DNA from: Loripinus fragilis
Taxonomy: Eukaryota > Mollusca > Bivalvia > Lucinida > Lucinidae
DNA length: 64,000 bases
Assembly (NCBI GenBank): GCA_964019695.1
Contig: OZ026530.1
Span: forward strand, 28,532,108-28,596,107
Direction: 5' to 3'
Every line of letters begins with the position of its first letter. The first letter of the stretch is position 1. This document shows positions 1 through 10,830 of this stretch, in pieces. The notes under the pieces are model-generated. The model had not been told where the DNA came from and ran no database searches. It saw only the letters and a program-made list of their open reading frames with translations. The position numbers were made by a program, and so were the translations under genes.

Positions 1-119
1 GAGTCATATATCATTGAAATAATTATGTGTCATGTATTCCATGGCCAAGCCCTGTCTTTACATGTATAAGGCAAACTATTCTTGTATAGCTTCATAGTTT
101 TTTAAGTATGTGACTTTAA

Positions 120-320
120 TCCTATGGAAAGAAAAATACGTTTTAGGGAGAACTGGCTTATATTTTTGGGGATTTGGGGAGAAGCTGAACTATTTTTAGG
201 GATTTGGGGAGCAAAGGCAAAATACTTTTAGGGAGCCGAGGAAATTATTTTCAGGGAGTTGGGGAGATCATAGCATTATTTTCAGGGATCAAGGGAGCAA
301 AGACCCCCCTCACCCTGGGG
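120..320 (+). repeat. Degenerate G-rich tandem repeat
   Basis: About five diverged units repeat the theme tttttagggatttggggag at roughly 35-45 bp spacing. The strand is rich in GGG and GGGG runs. No coding potential is visible. Confidence 0.6.
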
Positions 321-370
321 GGCCTATGGATAGAAACGTATATTAATCAATCATAAGGCCTATAGTTAAT

Positions 371-777
371 TATGGAGATTCTGTGTGGAATCCAAGTCTA
401 AAGAAGCGTATTCAATTGATTGAAAACATTCAGAGGAGAGGAACAAGCTGGTCTCAGAATTGGTAAATATAAATTACGCTGACAGACTTAAAATGTTAAT
501 CTTGCCCACTTTGAAGTACAGAAGAAAAAGAGATGATCTAATTCAAGTGTTCAAGATATTGAATGGGCATTATGATATAAAATGGGAAGACTTTTTCACA
601 CTTGATACTAACAAAACACACAATACAAGAGGTCACAGCAAACAATTGGTTAAACACAGAACATTTAACATCATTGCGACAGAAAAGTGTTTGCTATATA
701 CTCAAACAAAAAAGATACGTCCTATTTTCATGGTACTGTATCTTTCGATCCAGTTAAGATGTTGCAGCAAACAATAA
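371..777 (+). pseudogene. C-terminal fragment of a non-LTR retrotransposon reverse transcriptase
   Basis: From 371 one frame reads YGDSVWNPSLKKRIQLIENI. After a frameshift near 450-460 the ORF continues with YADRLKMLILPTLKYRRKRD, DDLIQVFKILNGHYD and NTRGHSK before a stop at 775-777. This is the familiar region after the RT core of invertebrate LINEs (W-x-P-x-L-x-K-D-x-x-x-I-E followed by L-P-T-L-x-Y-R-R). No catalytic RT motifs are present, so this is a 5'-truncated dead copy. The family assignment rests on motif recognition, and the clade cannot be told. Confidence 0.75.
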
Positions 778-1192
778 ACCAAACTGTTTATCAAACGTCC
801 GACACACAAAAAATGGTAATTATTTGATTTTATCTTCTTATCTGGAAGAGTTATTTAACCTAAAGTGAAAACAGCTCATTCTACTATCATCAGCAAGTTG
901 ATCATCAAAACATGACACATTTTACGTTAAATGGCAACCAGGAACGTCCAACGATGATAAAACATCTAAAAATCCCAAATGTGCTTATTGAACGAGCGAA
1001 ATGCATTTCAAAACCGTTAAAATGCGAAATTTACTGAAATTACCTCCCTTTGAATTAAACAAATAACAATCTAAGAACCTACGATTCTCCTTAACCTAAC
1101 ATCAATTTGACAACTTTTTTGTTTTCATATGTTGCGCTTGTGTATGACAACGATCGCACAAAAGATAGTGAATTTCCAGTATTAATTGTTTT
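778..1192. other. AT-rich stretch, nothing recognised
   Basis: No ORF, tRNA-like element or clear repeat was found between the LINE scrap and the tandem duplication. Confidence 0.5.
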
Positions 1193-1519
1193 GACTTAAT
1201 AATAATAAAAGTTAAGATGCTTGTGATGACGAAAAAAGAAATTCAAATATGACCGACTCTGTTGATTATCAAAATGCTTGACCAACAATGGATTTTCTGT
1301 GTGTCTTCACGCACGCTCTTGATCGATGTATTGTGACGTCAGAGTATGTTACAGACTTAATAATAATAAAAGTTAAGATGCTTGTGATGACGAAAAAAGA
1401 AATTCAAATATGACCGACTCTGTTGATTATCAAAATGCTTGACCAACAATGGATTTTCTGTGTGTCTTCACGCACGCTCTTGATCGATGTATTGTGACGT
1501 CAGAGAATGTTACAGATTA
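1193..1519. repeat. 161-bp tandem duplication
   Basis: The block beginning gacttaataataataaaag at 1193 is repeated from 1354 with almost no differences (for example cagagtatg against cagagaatg near the end). The period is 161 bp with two copies. Near identity indicates a recent duplication. Each copy contains a tgacgtca-type palindrome (gtgacgtcag). No coding capacity is visible. Confidence 0.9.
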
Positions 1520-3024
1520 ATGGTAGTGGCCGTAAAAGCAGCTAACATGCATAACATCTTACTAGAGAGTTTGCTCAGTGATGTTTAAATGTGCTTGAGC
1601 GGTTCGGAGTTATGATGGACTGGGTGTCATTGATGCTGTGACTTGATTTTAAGGGTACTCGTGTTCTCTGAGTTGTCAGCGGCTCTACTTGTTATCAAAT
1701 GAATTTCGTTTAGGTGCGTTACATATCTAAATAATAACAGTTTGTTATGTAAAAATTTGAATGTATACATTTAGAACTGGCAGACACAAACGTCAAGCGG
1801 ACATACCTTTATTGTTTCAGTATAGAGTGGTAGATCTTTGAAACAACTTAACAGAAGAAATTGTTACTGAAAAAACAGTTCAGTTATCAGTTTCAAGACA
1901 TTGTCAGATAAACACCTTGTGCGTGAACGTGAGATCTTCTAACAAATGTAGATTAAAATTTGCATCCAAAAAAACTCATATTGACTTCTATTATCACACT
2001 GGAAGTCACAGAGTTTTTGAGAAGATTATAGAGGGAGAAATATGAGCCATCAGGGCTCCTCATTTCCCTACAGAAACAGTAAAAAGTAAATTAATTCAAA
2101 GACAAAGAATGTTGGTAGTGGTGATTTTTACCACCCAGGTTGCTAAGATGTTTAGAGCGCATGACCAGTGTTCGAGTAGCAAAATACATCTGCCTGCTGA
2201 CTATTAGCCTGCCCGCCTGTATGTCTGTTTCAACTAAGATCTATCCGAGTAATTGCTTGCAGTCGAGATTTCTTGCGGTATCTATACTACCAAAGGAGCC
2301 CTTTGCGCTCAAAAACTCGGAAACGGTATATTTTACCAGCATTTTTCTACACGGAGTTATTCAGATATTGCCCTCATTGATAACTTCGATCTAATCTTCT
2401 CTTACTTTTATTTCGTTTTTGAGATTTTTGGAAATAATTCAGTTTTGACTCCATAATCTCCCATCAATTTTGACAGGGTAACGCCTTCTTTATCAACTAA
2501 TGATAATTGACGTATTGATCCATGTTTTCATATTCTCCCAAGTTCTACCAAGAAAGGCCGCTACGATTGGTCCGTAAGGTGTATTTACATATGTCACGCG
2601 GTCGGTCACACGTCACAAAGATGACCGTTAATGAAAGCCATCACCGCACCGTGCTGCCGTGTCCGACTGCCGCGCCAGAAATCCAATTTTCCATTTCCCG
2701 TAGAATAAATAGTTCAATTCTCTGTTCATTTGCGCTCAATCCTCTGCATAAATTATCTTTACAGTCTGGGCAAAATAGATCAAACTTACCTGCCCTGAAC
2801 GCAGAGTTTTGGAAAAAAATGCTGACCTACAGAGCCATTATATTTTGGGTGCATTGAGACGGGTCTTTTGAGTACCCACAACATGCGTGGTAATACATTT
2901 TGGTTGGAAATAATTAATGGTAATATACCGATTTTCTTTTACGTTTCAAAGATAAAAGCTTTACAATTGTATCATTTATTATAATGAAAGAAAGTAGTAA
3001 CAGCGAACCCTCGATTCGACGTGT
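1520..3024. other. Intergenic sequence without recognised genes
   Basis: Short ORFs (up to 111 codons at 2522-2857) show no recognisable domain. The segment at about 2530-2760 is more GC- and CpG-rich than its surroundings. That could mark an old exon or promoter, but nothing specific can be supported. Confidence 0.4.
2843..2905. repeat. Short dispersed hairpin repeat (gggtgc...acccaca)
   Basis: The segment gggtgcattgagacgggtct followed by ttttgagtacccacaacatg folds on itself (gggt/accc) and resembles 3428-3490 and 46044-46115. It is a small dispersed family of unknown nature. Confidence 0.5.
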
Positions 3025-3037
3025 AAAATGTTGTGTA

Positions 3038-3236
3038 TTTGTTTGTTTGATTTGATTCTTTACGTCCCATCGATAATCTTTCAGTTATGTAGGGACGTGT
3101 CTTCCTGTATTTAACCAGTACTTAGCTAGGATCATATGTCTTGCTCAAGGACACAACGCAGTGACGCCTTTGAGGCTCGAAACCGCGGCCCCTCGGTCTC
3201 GAGTCAAGCACTCTACCACTGAGCCACTGTGCTCCC
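3038..3236 (-). mobile_element. Full-length tRNA-derived SINE
   Basis: Read on the minus strand, the element starts gggagcacagtggctcagtg and contains a good Pol III box A (tggctcagtgg) and box B (ggtttcgagcc). It ends in a (caaa)n-type tail preceding 3038. It is flanked by a 13-bp target-site duplication, 3025-3037 and 3237-3249, differing at one base (aaaatgttgtgta and aaaatgctgtgta). Length is about 199 bp. The reading frame through the head gives the LDSRPRGRGFEP peptide often mis-annotated as protein. A truncated sibling lies at 23412-23598. Confidence 0.88.
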
Positions 3237-3306
3237 AAAATGCTGTGTAGCCCTGAACACACCAAACCACTGAAGCTTAACTGTTTTACCGAACAACACC
3301 TAGCTT

Positions 3307-3368
3307 TTGCTTTTATGCACAAATCATTTGCATCCATGCCCTGCTTTTATGCACAAGTCATTTGCATC
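3307..3368. repeat. Two-copy direct repeat carrying octamer-like motifs
   Basis: tgcttttatgcacaaatcat is followed by a second near copy about 34 bp later. Each copy includes attgcat-type sequence (atttgcat at 3326-3333 and 3360-3367), which is the complement of the POU octamer atgcaaat. A regulatory role is speculative. Confidence 0.35.
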
Positions 3369-3427
3369 TGGGGCATCTTCATTTACACGTGTGAACAGCA
3401 ATATTGTAACATGCAACCATAGTTTTA

Positions 3428-3490
3428 TATGTTGGGTGCTCAAAAGAACCGTCTCTTTTAGGACCCACAGCATATGTTTTTGCCAAAAAG
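3428..3490. repeat. Short dispersed hairpin repeat, second copy
   Basis: gggtgctcaaaagaaccgtc through aggacccacagcatatg is a relative of 2843-2905 and 46044-46115, sharing gggtgc at one end and acccacagca at the other. Confidence 0.45.
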
Positions 3491-3499
3491 TTAATATTC

Positions 3500-5220
3500 C
3501 CGTTTCTTAAACTTTTTCTATCAATAGTCACTGTTCTTATCAACAGTTGTGAAAGACAACACAATTACCAAAATAAATTGCCATGAAATTAATTTCGAAC
3601 TTTTTGGACAATTAGGTATGGTCAAACAGTGCAGACCAACATAAGACTGTCCCTAGAGAAGAAGTCTAATCAGTGTCTTCACTGTTTGCAATTCTTTCAG
3701 TATCTTTCTTTGGCATTATTCTATAGTAACACCTTTTGGTTTATTTTTTGCATGATTACAACAATATGTTTAAGGAGTTATACAACTTTGGAATATTACA
3801 GTAGACATTCATCAAAACTTTGGATTTGGATGCCACATTCATTAATCTCAAATTGCTAACTGCAACACTCTTAACCGATGGGCTGCTTAACTCAATTAGA
3901 AGAGTGTTACTATCAACCAAGTGGCCTTTGGTTCAATCCCTGGTCTGACGACATTCTTGCATACATGATAAATCTGCTGCATTCATTTTATCAGTTATAC
4001 CAATAGATACTGACAGAATAGAAAACATTGGCATATTTGTTCAGCAGTTACAAAGTTTCGTATACTATTTAACTCACCTGAGCTGAAGGTTCATAGATGA
4101 GTTTATGGTATGTATAGGCATCTGTGGATCTCGCTTAAGCTATGAAGCTAATTCCATAGTTCACATATAAAATCTAGCCAGCTTAGGCATGAGTAAGACA
4201 TTAAAATATGACCCAAGGGTCTGCATCCTCTCAATATCTAGACATCTGAGGGGAATGATTAAGCGTGTTTTTGTTCCAGTTGGAAAAGGACTAAAGTTGA
4301 CATGACAACTTACAGTTTTCATTGGCATACATATACATTGCAGTCACTTCGATTAACACTATAGTAGTGTGTTATATGCTACATGCGTTGTTGCTGCCAT
4401 TATTTAACATTTGGCCGTTACCGCCTTATGTTTGAGTAAGGTTGATAGAAAAAAGAAATATACTTTATAACAGAGTAATGACCTTTGATTCTTGAAAGAA
4501 TTTCCTTAGTATTTATCCTGCTCTTAGATATTGCTCCCAATTTTAATATTTATGAGGACATCTGCCATGCGCAGCCAAGCTCAGTACATTTTTCAGCATA
4601 TGCAAATACATCTTATACCCGCGCTTGCGCGGGTCCTTTTCTAGTTCATATTAAATACATACAATTTATCTGCCTTAAATAATGTACCAGAAGTTTTTTT
4701 TATTTTGAATGAAAAATAATGCATATTTTTCAAACTCATCCCTTATTTACGCTCTGTCTTTGGCAACTGCATCTATTTGTAAACCTGTACTTACATTAAA
4801 TTCCTGGTCGGGAGGTTGTAAAACGTTTTTCATGCTGAACTCAACTAGCGTGTAATTTATCACGCTCATGCAAAAATGATTGGCATTTTAAAGACATATG
4901 CGGCTATTTCCAATGCGCACCTTTTCCGCGTCTGCAAACGGGGAAAGTTGTCTGGGTCCTGTCTTTCGCCCCTTAACGGATTCGGATCAATACAGCTTCC
5001 GATATTCTTATGTCATATCGGTGTTCCGACATTTTCTTCACAAAATAACTAATTAAAGTGTGTTCGAAATATCTATTGACATCTTTTCAGAACTGATCGT
5101 CTCAGCACTAAAGACAGATAAATGTAGCTCAGTCGAAATCAAACGACGTACACAATAACCCTGGTTACGAATACGATAGTGGCCGAGTCTATACTATTTG
5201 TATGGATATTTAGAGCGGCG
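3500..5220. other. AT-rich intergenic DNA
   Basis: No gene is recognised. It holds a diverged copy of the dispersed 'actcacctgagctgaagg' repeat start at about 4072-4110 and a perfect GC hairpin at 4617-4634. Confidence 0.5.
4617..4634. repeat. Perfect 8-bp GC-rich hairpin
   Basis: acccgcgc-tt-gcgcgggt, followed by ccttttc. In animal DNA this is a structural repeat, not a terminator. Confidence 0.6.
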
Positions 5221-5228
5221 CACGACCT

Positions 5229-5302
5229 GACCTCGTGGTCTAGTGGTTAGCGCGCCTGGCTACAAAGCCAGAGAACCAGGATCGATTCCCAGATGCGCAC
5301 AT
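5229..5302 (+). ncRNA. tRNA-like Pol III unit (solitary)
   Basis: Box A is tggtctagtgg (5236-5246) and box B is ggatcgattcc (5279-5289). A run of T-rich sequence follows (ttttctttctttttt, about 5316-5331), as expected for a Pol III terminator. The acceptor ends do not pair and the T-stem is mismatched, so this is not a functional tRNA. It resembles the units inside the TIR elements at 9796, 26038, 27248 and 60606, but no partner on the opposite strand was found nearby. Confidence 0.6.
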
Positions 5303-5334
5303 ATTTTCAGTGTGTTTTTTCTTTCTTTTTTAAC

Positions 5335-6400
5335 ATTTTAATGCTAAATTACTTCATATACTAGTAAAATGGCATCATCAAAACGACCGAAATGGTCATC
5401 CCCGAACTTTTTATATTGAATTACGCATGAAACCTATGGGGGTGGGGTTAAATTTGGCCCTCTAGAAAGAGAATTAGTTCGGTGACCCCAGATTTTTATT
5501 CTTTTTTCTGAAAGGTATTATAATAGTCCATGAATTAAAAATAAATTTTCAAGATTTTCAATGTCAGATTTTTTAATACATGATTTATTCTAAAAACAAA
5601 TTCCATTTTTCGACGAATTGCCAAAATATATCATGCAGTATCATGTCACAGCATGGGGTAACAAGTAAACATGCACATTTTCTTAAAAGTTTGAGGTCAT
5701 GGGCAGTAATTTAAGTTAAAAGAAAGAAGCTGGGTGAAGATTACAACCGTTTTAGCTCGATAATTAGGACTAGTATTATTATTTTATATTTCTAGAAAAT
5801 TGGTCAAATGCTGTAAACTTCAATATGAGATTCTGAAAAAATAAGCACGGTGACATATCCTTTTTATTTCATAAATGGATAGCCCATGCATAAAACAAAC
5901 TGTATGCAAAGTATTTAAAATATTTCAATGTGGGAAGTATTTAGTAGCATATGTCCTTAACATGTTTGAGCGTGAGAAATACATCTGATATTTTGAGAGC
6001 AGGAAGTCTTAATTTTTTAGCATTATAGCAGGATAAATTTAATACTTGGTTGAGTTAGGCATGGAACATGTTTTATAAACTTGGAGCCTTATTTTGTTCA
6101 TCTTCCCAGTAAATTAATAACAGTGAATAAATGTCGGGCTGACAAAGAACTTACGCTTAAATTGTCATGTTGATAGGGTCCGAAATATTGAGTTCGATGA
6201 GAGGTTTTGCATTTATTCTTCAAATCTATTTCTGCAAGCTCCTAAGGACCTCGGACAGTCTTAATGAAGGATTGCCCATAAAATAGTCAGAGAAAAGTTT
6301 CAAGGGAAATGATATTTTTTCCTTGAAAAAAATAGTAGGTTCAACTCTCTCTTTATCCACAAAAGTGCTTTTCCCCATCAGACAAGTACCAATTAAAAAT
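5335..6400. other. AT-rich DNA, nothing recognised
   Basis: Between the tRNA-like unit and the 3' end of the LINE no ORF or clear repeat could be supported. Confidence 0.45.
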
Positions 6401-6641
6401 ATAAGTTATTTATTTATTTATTTATCTTTATCTAAAGAGGACAGCACATTTAGCGATCGACGCTAGTCTACCATGCGTCCCTTTAAAACATATATACATA
6501 TAAACACAAGTTAAACATATGATAAAACATAGAAAATTTCAAATATAAACGAGCGTATAAAACATTTGGCAGCATTTGGTAATATTAATACACCTAGGCT
6601 TTAAATTTGATGAACGAGTATTAAAATTTATAAAAATGATT

Positions 6642-7295
6642 TTAAACTTCATGGTAAAAGTTAAAATCATTCATTAAATATAAACTGACTTGCGTCTTAA
6701 AACAACTTAAGCAAGATGCCTTTTTGGTAACCTCTGATAGCTGATTCCACAATCGTAGTGCAGTACATGAGAACGAGCCATCAAATATTGCTGTTTTCGA
6801 TCTGGGTACCGCTAAAGAGCCGTTTGAAGTTGACCTTAGCGTTCGGTTATGCGTTTGTGACATAGGAATAAGTAGTTCAGTTATTATATATAAAGGCGTG
6901 AGATTATTTAGCTCCTTATGTGTAAGTACAGCTTTATTATAGCTATGGCGTTTTTCTATAGTTGGCCAACCTAAAGCGTTGAACATAACGGACGAGGCTG
7001 TATCGTGAAGTGCATTTAAAACAATTCGTGCTGCTCGTTTTTGAAGTTTTGAGAGTCTTTCCAAGTTATTTTTTGACGTGTTACCCCAAGTACTTGAGCC
7101 ATAGTCAATCAACGGTAGAATATACCCTTGGTAGAACATATTTTGGGCTTCAATTGGGATATATGTGGAAAGTTGCCTCAGTAGTGAAATTTTGGATGAG
7201 ATATTAGCGCAAATGTGGTCAATATGATCTGTCCAGCGAAGATTTTTCGTCAATTTAATTTCTGTTTTTAACATCTTTAATTTTGTAGCCATCAA
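6642..7295 (-). pseudogene. LINE ORF2, post-RT C-terminal region
   Basis: A 217-codon open stretch includes LRWTDHIDHICANISSKISL, YILPLIDYGSSTWGNTSKNN and LSKLQKRAARIVLNA. These are hallmarks of the thumb/C-terminal region of invertebrate LINE polymerases. It overlaps the next upstream fragment by about 40 bp in another frame, so a frameshift separates it from the YADD-bearing piece. Confidence 0.85.
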
Positions 7296-8227
7296 TGCAA
7301 ATGTTTAAAGGTAGGACATTTTTTGTTCTGTATTGTGTTCCTTCAATCATACATGTAGTTTTATCATAATTTATTTCCATTTTATTTTGTTTACACCAAA
7401 GCTTTGTATTATTGCCATCTTGCTGTAACTTGGATTCAATCACATTTGGTGTATTTCCATGTGTATGGATCGTCGCATCATCTGCGTAGTAGTTACTGTC
7501 GCAGTTGCAAATCATTTAGAAACATTAATACTAGATAGAGCCTTGAGGGACGCCCGATTTAATGTGTGCTGGTCTAGTCGTACCAGTATTACTTACCAGT
7601 ATTACTTTCCATTACTTGATGACGATCCAGGATGTATGAAGAAAATACTTACCAGTATTACTTTCCATTACTTGATGACGATCCAGGATGTATGAAGAAA
7701 ATAACTCGAGAGTAGCATCTCTCAGTTTACAAATCGAAAGTTTCTTTATAAGGATAAAATGGTTGATAAGGTCAAAAGCCTTCCTAAAATCTAGAAAGAG
7801 TGTACCTACGATATCCCCTTTGTCGATACAGCTCATCCATTGGTCGATTAATTTTATTAATGCAGTTTGACAGCTGTGTTTAGGTCTGAATCCAGACTGG
7901 TTTTTGTGTATTATATCATATTTATTTAAAAAACAAACAAACAAGCATTAGATGTTTATTTATATGCTTTTCGAAGATTTTCGATATTGTTGGCAAAATA
8001 GAAATGGGTCTATAATTTGTTGGGTCAGATTTGGATCCACCCTTATGTATGGGAAATATGTTTGCTGTCTTAAGATGAGACGGGAATGAAGCCGTTTGAA
8101 TGCTTTTGTTGATGAGGGCGGCAATCGACGGTGACAAAATGCTTGCCGCCATTTTATGTATCCTTGGACCTAGCCCATCGATATCGGTGGCTTTAGTGGG
8201 GTCAAGTGCATGTAAAAATGCATTCAC
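7255..8227 (-). pseudogene. LINE ORF2, reverse transcriptase core (broken)
   Basis: The pieces, in order, are ANIFPIHKGGSKSDPTNYRP with ISILPTISKIFEKHI (8227-7922), HKNQSGFRPKHSCQTALIKL and FLDFRKAFDLINH (7944-7612), then the catalytic YADDAT with KLWCKQNKMEINYDKT (7515-7255). These are RT motifs 1-2, A and C in the usual order. The section between motif A and the YADD box is disturbed by the duplication at 7591-7702. The element needed host TPRT activity when alive, but this copy cannot make a continuous protein. Confidence 0.88.
7591..7702. repeat. 56-bp tandem duplication inside the LINE RT
   Basis: acttaccagtattactttcc and the following 36 bp are repeated from 7647 without visible change. 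The duplication breaks the RT frame and post-dates insertion. Confidence 0.9.
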
Positions 8228-8305
8228 CTCCTCAGGAGTGATGTAATTTACGTTAAAATTAACATATGATGGGACCTTAGATTCGACATATGTTTTTTAG
8301 TTTAT

Positions 8306-8807
8306 TTAGATCTGGATGATCCACTGGGTCGTTTCCAAAACTGAACTGGTCGCACACTGTGGCAAAAACTCGTTTAATTTGAAGGCTATATCTTTTGAGT
8401 CTGTATATGTTTGGTCGTTTATCAAAATTTCTTCAGGTAATTCGTTTTGTGCTGAATTAGTCTTATTATTTAGTGATCGAAAATGTTTCCATATCTTTCG
8501 TGTGTCTTTTTGAGATGGTATAGATTCCGAAAACATGCGCTATTTTAGCAGCACAAATGAGATTTCTCATTTTACTGCGGTTTTCTTTAAATTTTGACCT
8601 ATTTTTTGAACGTTTATAATGATCTCGTAATTTTCGGGCGTCCCGTATATCCAGAGTAAACCATTCTGGCATACGCTTTGATTTTACCCATCTTGTTTTC
8701 AGTGGGGCGTGCCTATCTAAATGATTCTGAATAACTGAAAACCACTTTGTAAAATCGTCATCGACGTGACTTTGAGATACTTCAAACGACTCTAAAGCAG
8801 AACACAT
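8306..8807 (-). pseudogene. LINE ORF2, endonuclease-RT linker
   Basis: Two overlapping open pieces read KWFSVIQNHLDRHAPLKTRW / MPEWFTLDIRDARKLRDHYK and TRKIWKHFRSLNNKTNS. These are characteristic of the linker between the endonuclease and RT in CR1-like LINEs (HAP-K-x-R, W-x-x-x-E-I-x-x-A-x-x-x-R-D). They are separated by a frameshift near 8500. Confidence 0.8.
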
Positions 8808-8819
8808 ATCATCTAAAAT

Positions 8820-9610
8820 GAAGATTCATCAAAATGTTTAAAACATCCGTAAGTGGTTGATATGTGTTTGGTTTTAGTAATTTTACTATTTTCCTTTCTT
8901 GAGAAGCATACGGGGAAAATGGTCACTTATAGCATGTGATGGGACAAAACAGTCGATAATATTTTCAGGATTGAGGTATAGATATGATTAATAATTGTAG
9001 CTGCCAATGGAGTTGTGCGAGTGAAATTCGTGACCAGCGGGGTAAGATCAAACAATTGGATCAGCTGGAGCCACTTGGTATTTTAGCATGACCAATCCAA
9101 TCGGATGTAGCGTTTGAAGGCCGGTATGCTGTACAAATTAGAAATGGCTTCGAATTTGGCATAAAAATCTCAGACCAAATTGTTTCTATATACGATTTCT
9201 GGCCTTCGTTTACAAGAAATGGAATTTCGAAAATAGATGATTAATCTGCCCCAGGATTTGCCCTGCGTATCAGACCTGTCTTTCCGTATATGACTAAAGC
9301 CATTTACTTGATTACTCGATATGCTTGGGTTCAAAAATGTTTCACAGATCCAAATTATATCAGGGACGTTTTCCTCTGCCAACGCTATCCCAAGTTTGTC
9401 AATTTGGGGCAATAAATGCCTTATACTTAAATTTGCTATATGTAGCCCCTTGGACGTGAAAATGAATTCTGAGGTAAGACCTGTTTTACTTTCATTTGAT
9501 AGCATGGGTGTCGCAACATCACTAAGGGAGCATATACTATCATCGTAACAATGTGACATTGAAATGAGCTCATTGAGAGGAGCATACAAAGTGTTCCCTG
9601 CTACTGTCAC
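8820..9610 (-). pseudogene. LINE ORF2, apurinic-like endonuclease domain
   Basis: The N-terminal half is open (9610-9170), with LHIANLSIRHLLPQIDKLG, PDIIWICETFLNPSI and GFSHIRKDRSDTQGKSWGR. The ICETFLN segment carries the catalytic Glu of the APE-type fold. The C-terminal half (9170-8820) is visible only as scraps such as AYRPSNATSDWIGHAK and contains stops. A nicking role at the target site is known for the family. Confidence 0.75.
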
Positions 9611-9766
9611 TAGTGAATTATCTCATCTGAAAAGTGACATCAATGATCTCAAGAAGTCGACTTCATGCATACTTACAGCTGTACATGATTTAACATCAAT
9701 GATGGAACGGTCCATTGAAAATAAAAATGACAGAATTACAGCTTTGAAGAGGCATATATTGAAAAG
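9606..9766 (+). other. Possible coiled-coil ORF1 fragment
   Basis: A plus-strand reading gives SELSHLKSDINDLKKSTS and LTSMMERSIENKNDRIT, with heptad-like hydrophobic spacing as in LINE ORF1 coiled coils. It lies next to, but opposite in strand to, the LINE. It may be a scrap of another element or chance. Confidence 0.3.
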
Positions 9767-9904
9767 GTCTGTTTTTGCTATTCAACATATAGCTACTATA
9801 GTGCCAACGAAGAGTGACAGTCACGTGATATTTTGTTTACAATTGCCGAGTATATAGTACAATGCTACCCATAAAATATTAACTTGTGTTCTTCACGTTA
9901 GAAG

Positions 9905-9975
9905 ATGCTGTAGTGTAGTGGTTATGTCTACGGCGTTGGACGCAGGCGTACCAGGATCGAACCTATTTAGAGGTT
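9905..9975 (+). ncRNA. tRNA-like Pol III unit, left unit of element B
   Basis: Box A is tagtgtagtgg (9911-9921), box B ggatcgaacct (9954-9964), and a T-tract (ttttttttctt) follows at about 9975-9990. The sequence does not close an acceptor stem. It faces inward from the left TIR. Confidence 0.62.
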
Positions 9976-10329
9976 GTTGTTTTTTTTCTTCATATTTTTA
10001 CTTGGCCCAAAAGGAACAGGCGGCATTATTTCAGCTTACTGTAAATTCGGAAGTTTTCACGAAGTTTTATTTTCGCGAAACTTCCCACATGCAAAATTTC
10101 GTGAAAATAAAATTATCCCAAAATGGCGAAATCACTCTGTTGTTTACTTGCCCTAGTCACAAATTTTGACGTCGCAAATATGTCTTTTAACGCTCACATT
10201 CGCGTGTATTTCATAATTTACAGTAGCTTGGGTTGTTACAGAAGTTTTTATATATGTACCTTATACATGTTAAAGTGATAAAAAATAAAAAAAAAATATA
10301 AAAATAAATAAAAAGAAAAATAAATAAGA

Positions 10330-10400
10330 CATGAAGGGAATAATAAAATCAGACCTCCACCCCCCTCCCCTTCCCCCCTCCCCCCCCCTCCCCCCAAAAA
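10330..10400. repeat. C-rich polypyrimidine tract
   Basis: Runs of up to nine C interspersed with T, followed by A-rich sequence. On the minus strand this is a G-rich stretch that could form a quadruplex. Confidence 0.7.
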
Positions 10401-10427
10401 AAATAAAAAAAATGAATGAAAAATAGC

Positions 10428-10505
10428 AGCCAGTGAGATTAGAACCTAAAAAAGTTCTTTGTGGTTTAGTAATCCTCCTCGTTACCACTTGAGCTACCGC
10501 AATTC
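10428..10505 (-). ncRNA. tRNA-like Pol III unit, right unit of element B
   Basis: On the minus strand box A is tagctcaagtgg (10496-10485) and box B ggttctaatct (10446-10436). T-rich sequence follows (ttttttttattttttt, about 10415-10395). It is different in sequence from the left unit, so the pair did not arise from one long palindrome. Confidence 0.62.
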
Positions 10506-10625
10506 TATAGATCAGTTGTGTATTATCCTGTTATGAAAGTAAATTACCATAACTTTGTAAACAAAACATGACGTCACTTCTACTCTTGACTGGCAGAAAA
10601 ATACCAGAGCTAAAAGTAGAAATAT

Positions 10626-10790
10626 TATTAATTTCACGCGTTACGATCAGTATAGCGTGAAATATTTGTCTTCACGTTTCTTAAGTCAAACAGTATACGT
10701 ATCGGGCGATGTAAGTATTATACATTGGCAGTGAGGTGTATCGAAATATTCATTCTACCAGACGCAATCGAACCGTTCATATCAAATTTT
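10626..10790 (+). repeat. Split direct repeat A1 of the DIRS-like element
   Basis: 165 bp beginning tattaatttcacgcgttacg and ending atatcaaatttt. It matches A2 at 14749-14913 except for gtcaaac against gtaaaac. It contains the short hairpin tttcacg...cgtgaaa. Confidence 0.92.
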
Positions 10791-10830
10791 ATCAACATTA
10801 ATTTCTTGGTGCGCGACACGTGGCTCAAAA

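Larger units (their letters stand above)
6408..9610 (-). mobile_element. Decayed CR1/Jockey-like non-LTR retrotransposon
   Basis: On the minus strand the order is endonuclease (9610 to about 8820), linker, reverse transcriptase (8227-7255), C-terminal region (7295-6642) and a 3' tail. The 3' end is an (aaat)n microsatellite tail, seen on the plus strand as ttatttatttatttatttat at about 6408-6430, which is typical of CR1-like LINEs. ORF2 is broken into at least six frames by indels and stops, and a 56-bp tandem duplication sits in the RT core. No ORF1 is recognised upstream on the same strand. The copy is inactive. Confidence 0.85.
9796..10601. mobile_element. TIR element 'B' with two inward tRNA-like units
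   Basis: The ends are inverted relatives: the left end reads gtgccaacgaagagtgacag, and the right end, read inward, reads ctgccagtcaagagtagaag. Both continue into acgt-atnttttgtttacaa. Flanking TA (9794-9795 and 10602-10603) fits a Tc1/mariner-type target duplication. It holds a plus-strand tRNA-like unit near the left end, a minus-strand one near the right end, and a poly-pyrimidine block. Box A lies 115 bp and 105 bp from the two ends. Internally deleted relatives are at 25320-25506 and 59618-59842. No transposase is visible, so the element is non-autonomous. Confidence 0.72.

Noticed and set aside
3122..3337. Protein with LDSRPRGRGFEP
   Set aside because: This is the antisense-frame reading of the SINE tRNA head.
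4617..4640. Rho-independent terminator
   Set aside because: The hairpin plus short T run is in animal DNA with no bacterial gene nearby.
5229..5302. Functional tRNA gene
   Set aside because: Box A and box B are good but the acceptor stem does not pair and the T-stem has mismatches. The same applies to all tRNA-like units here.
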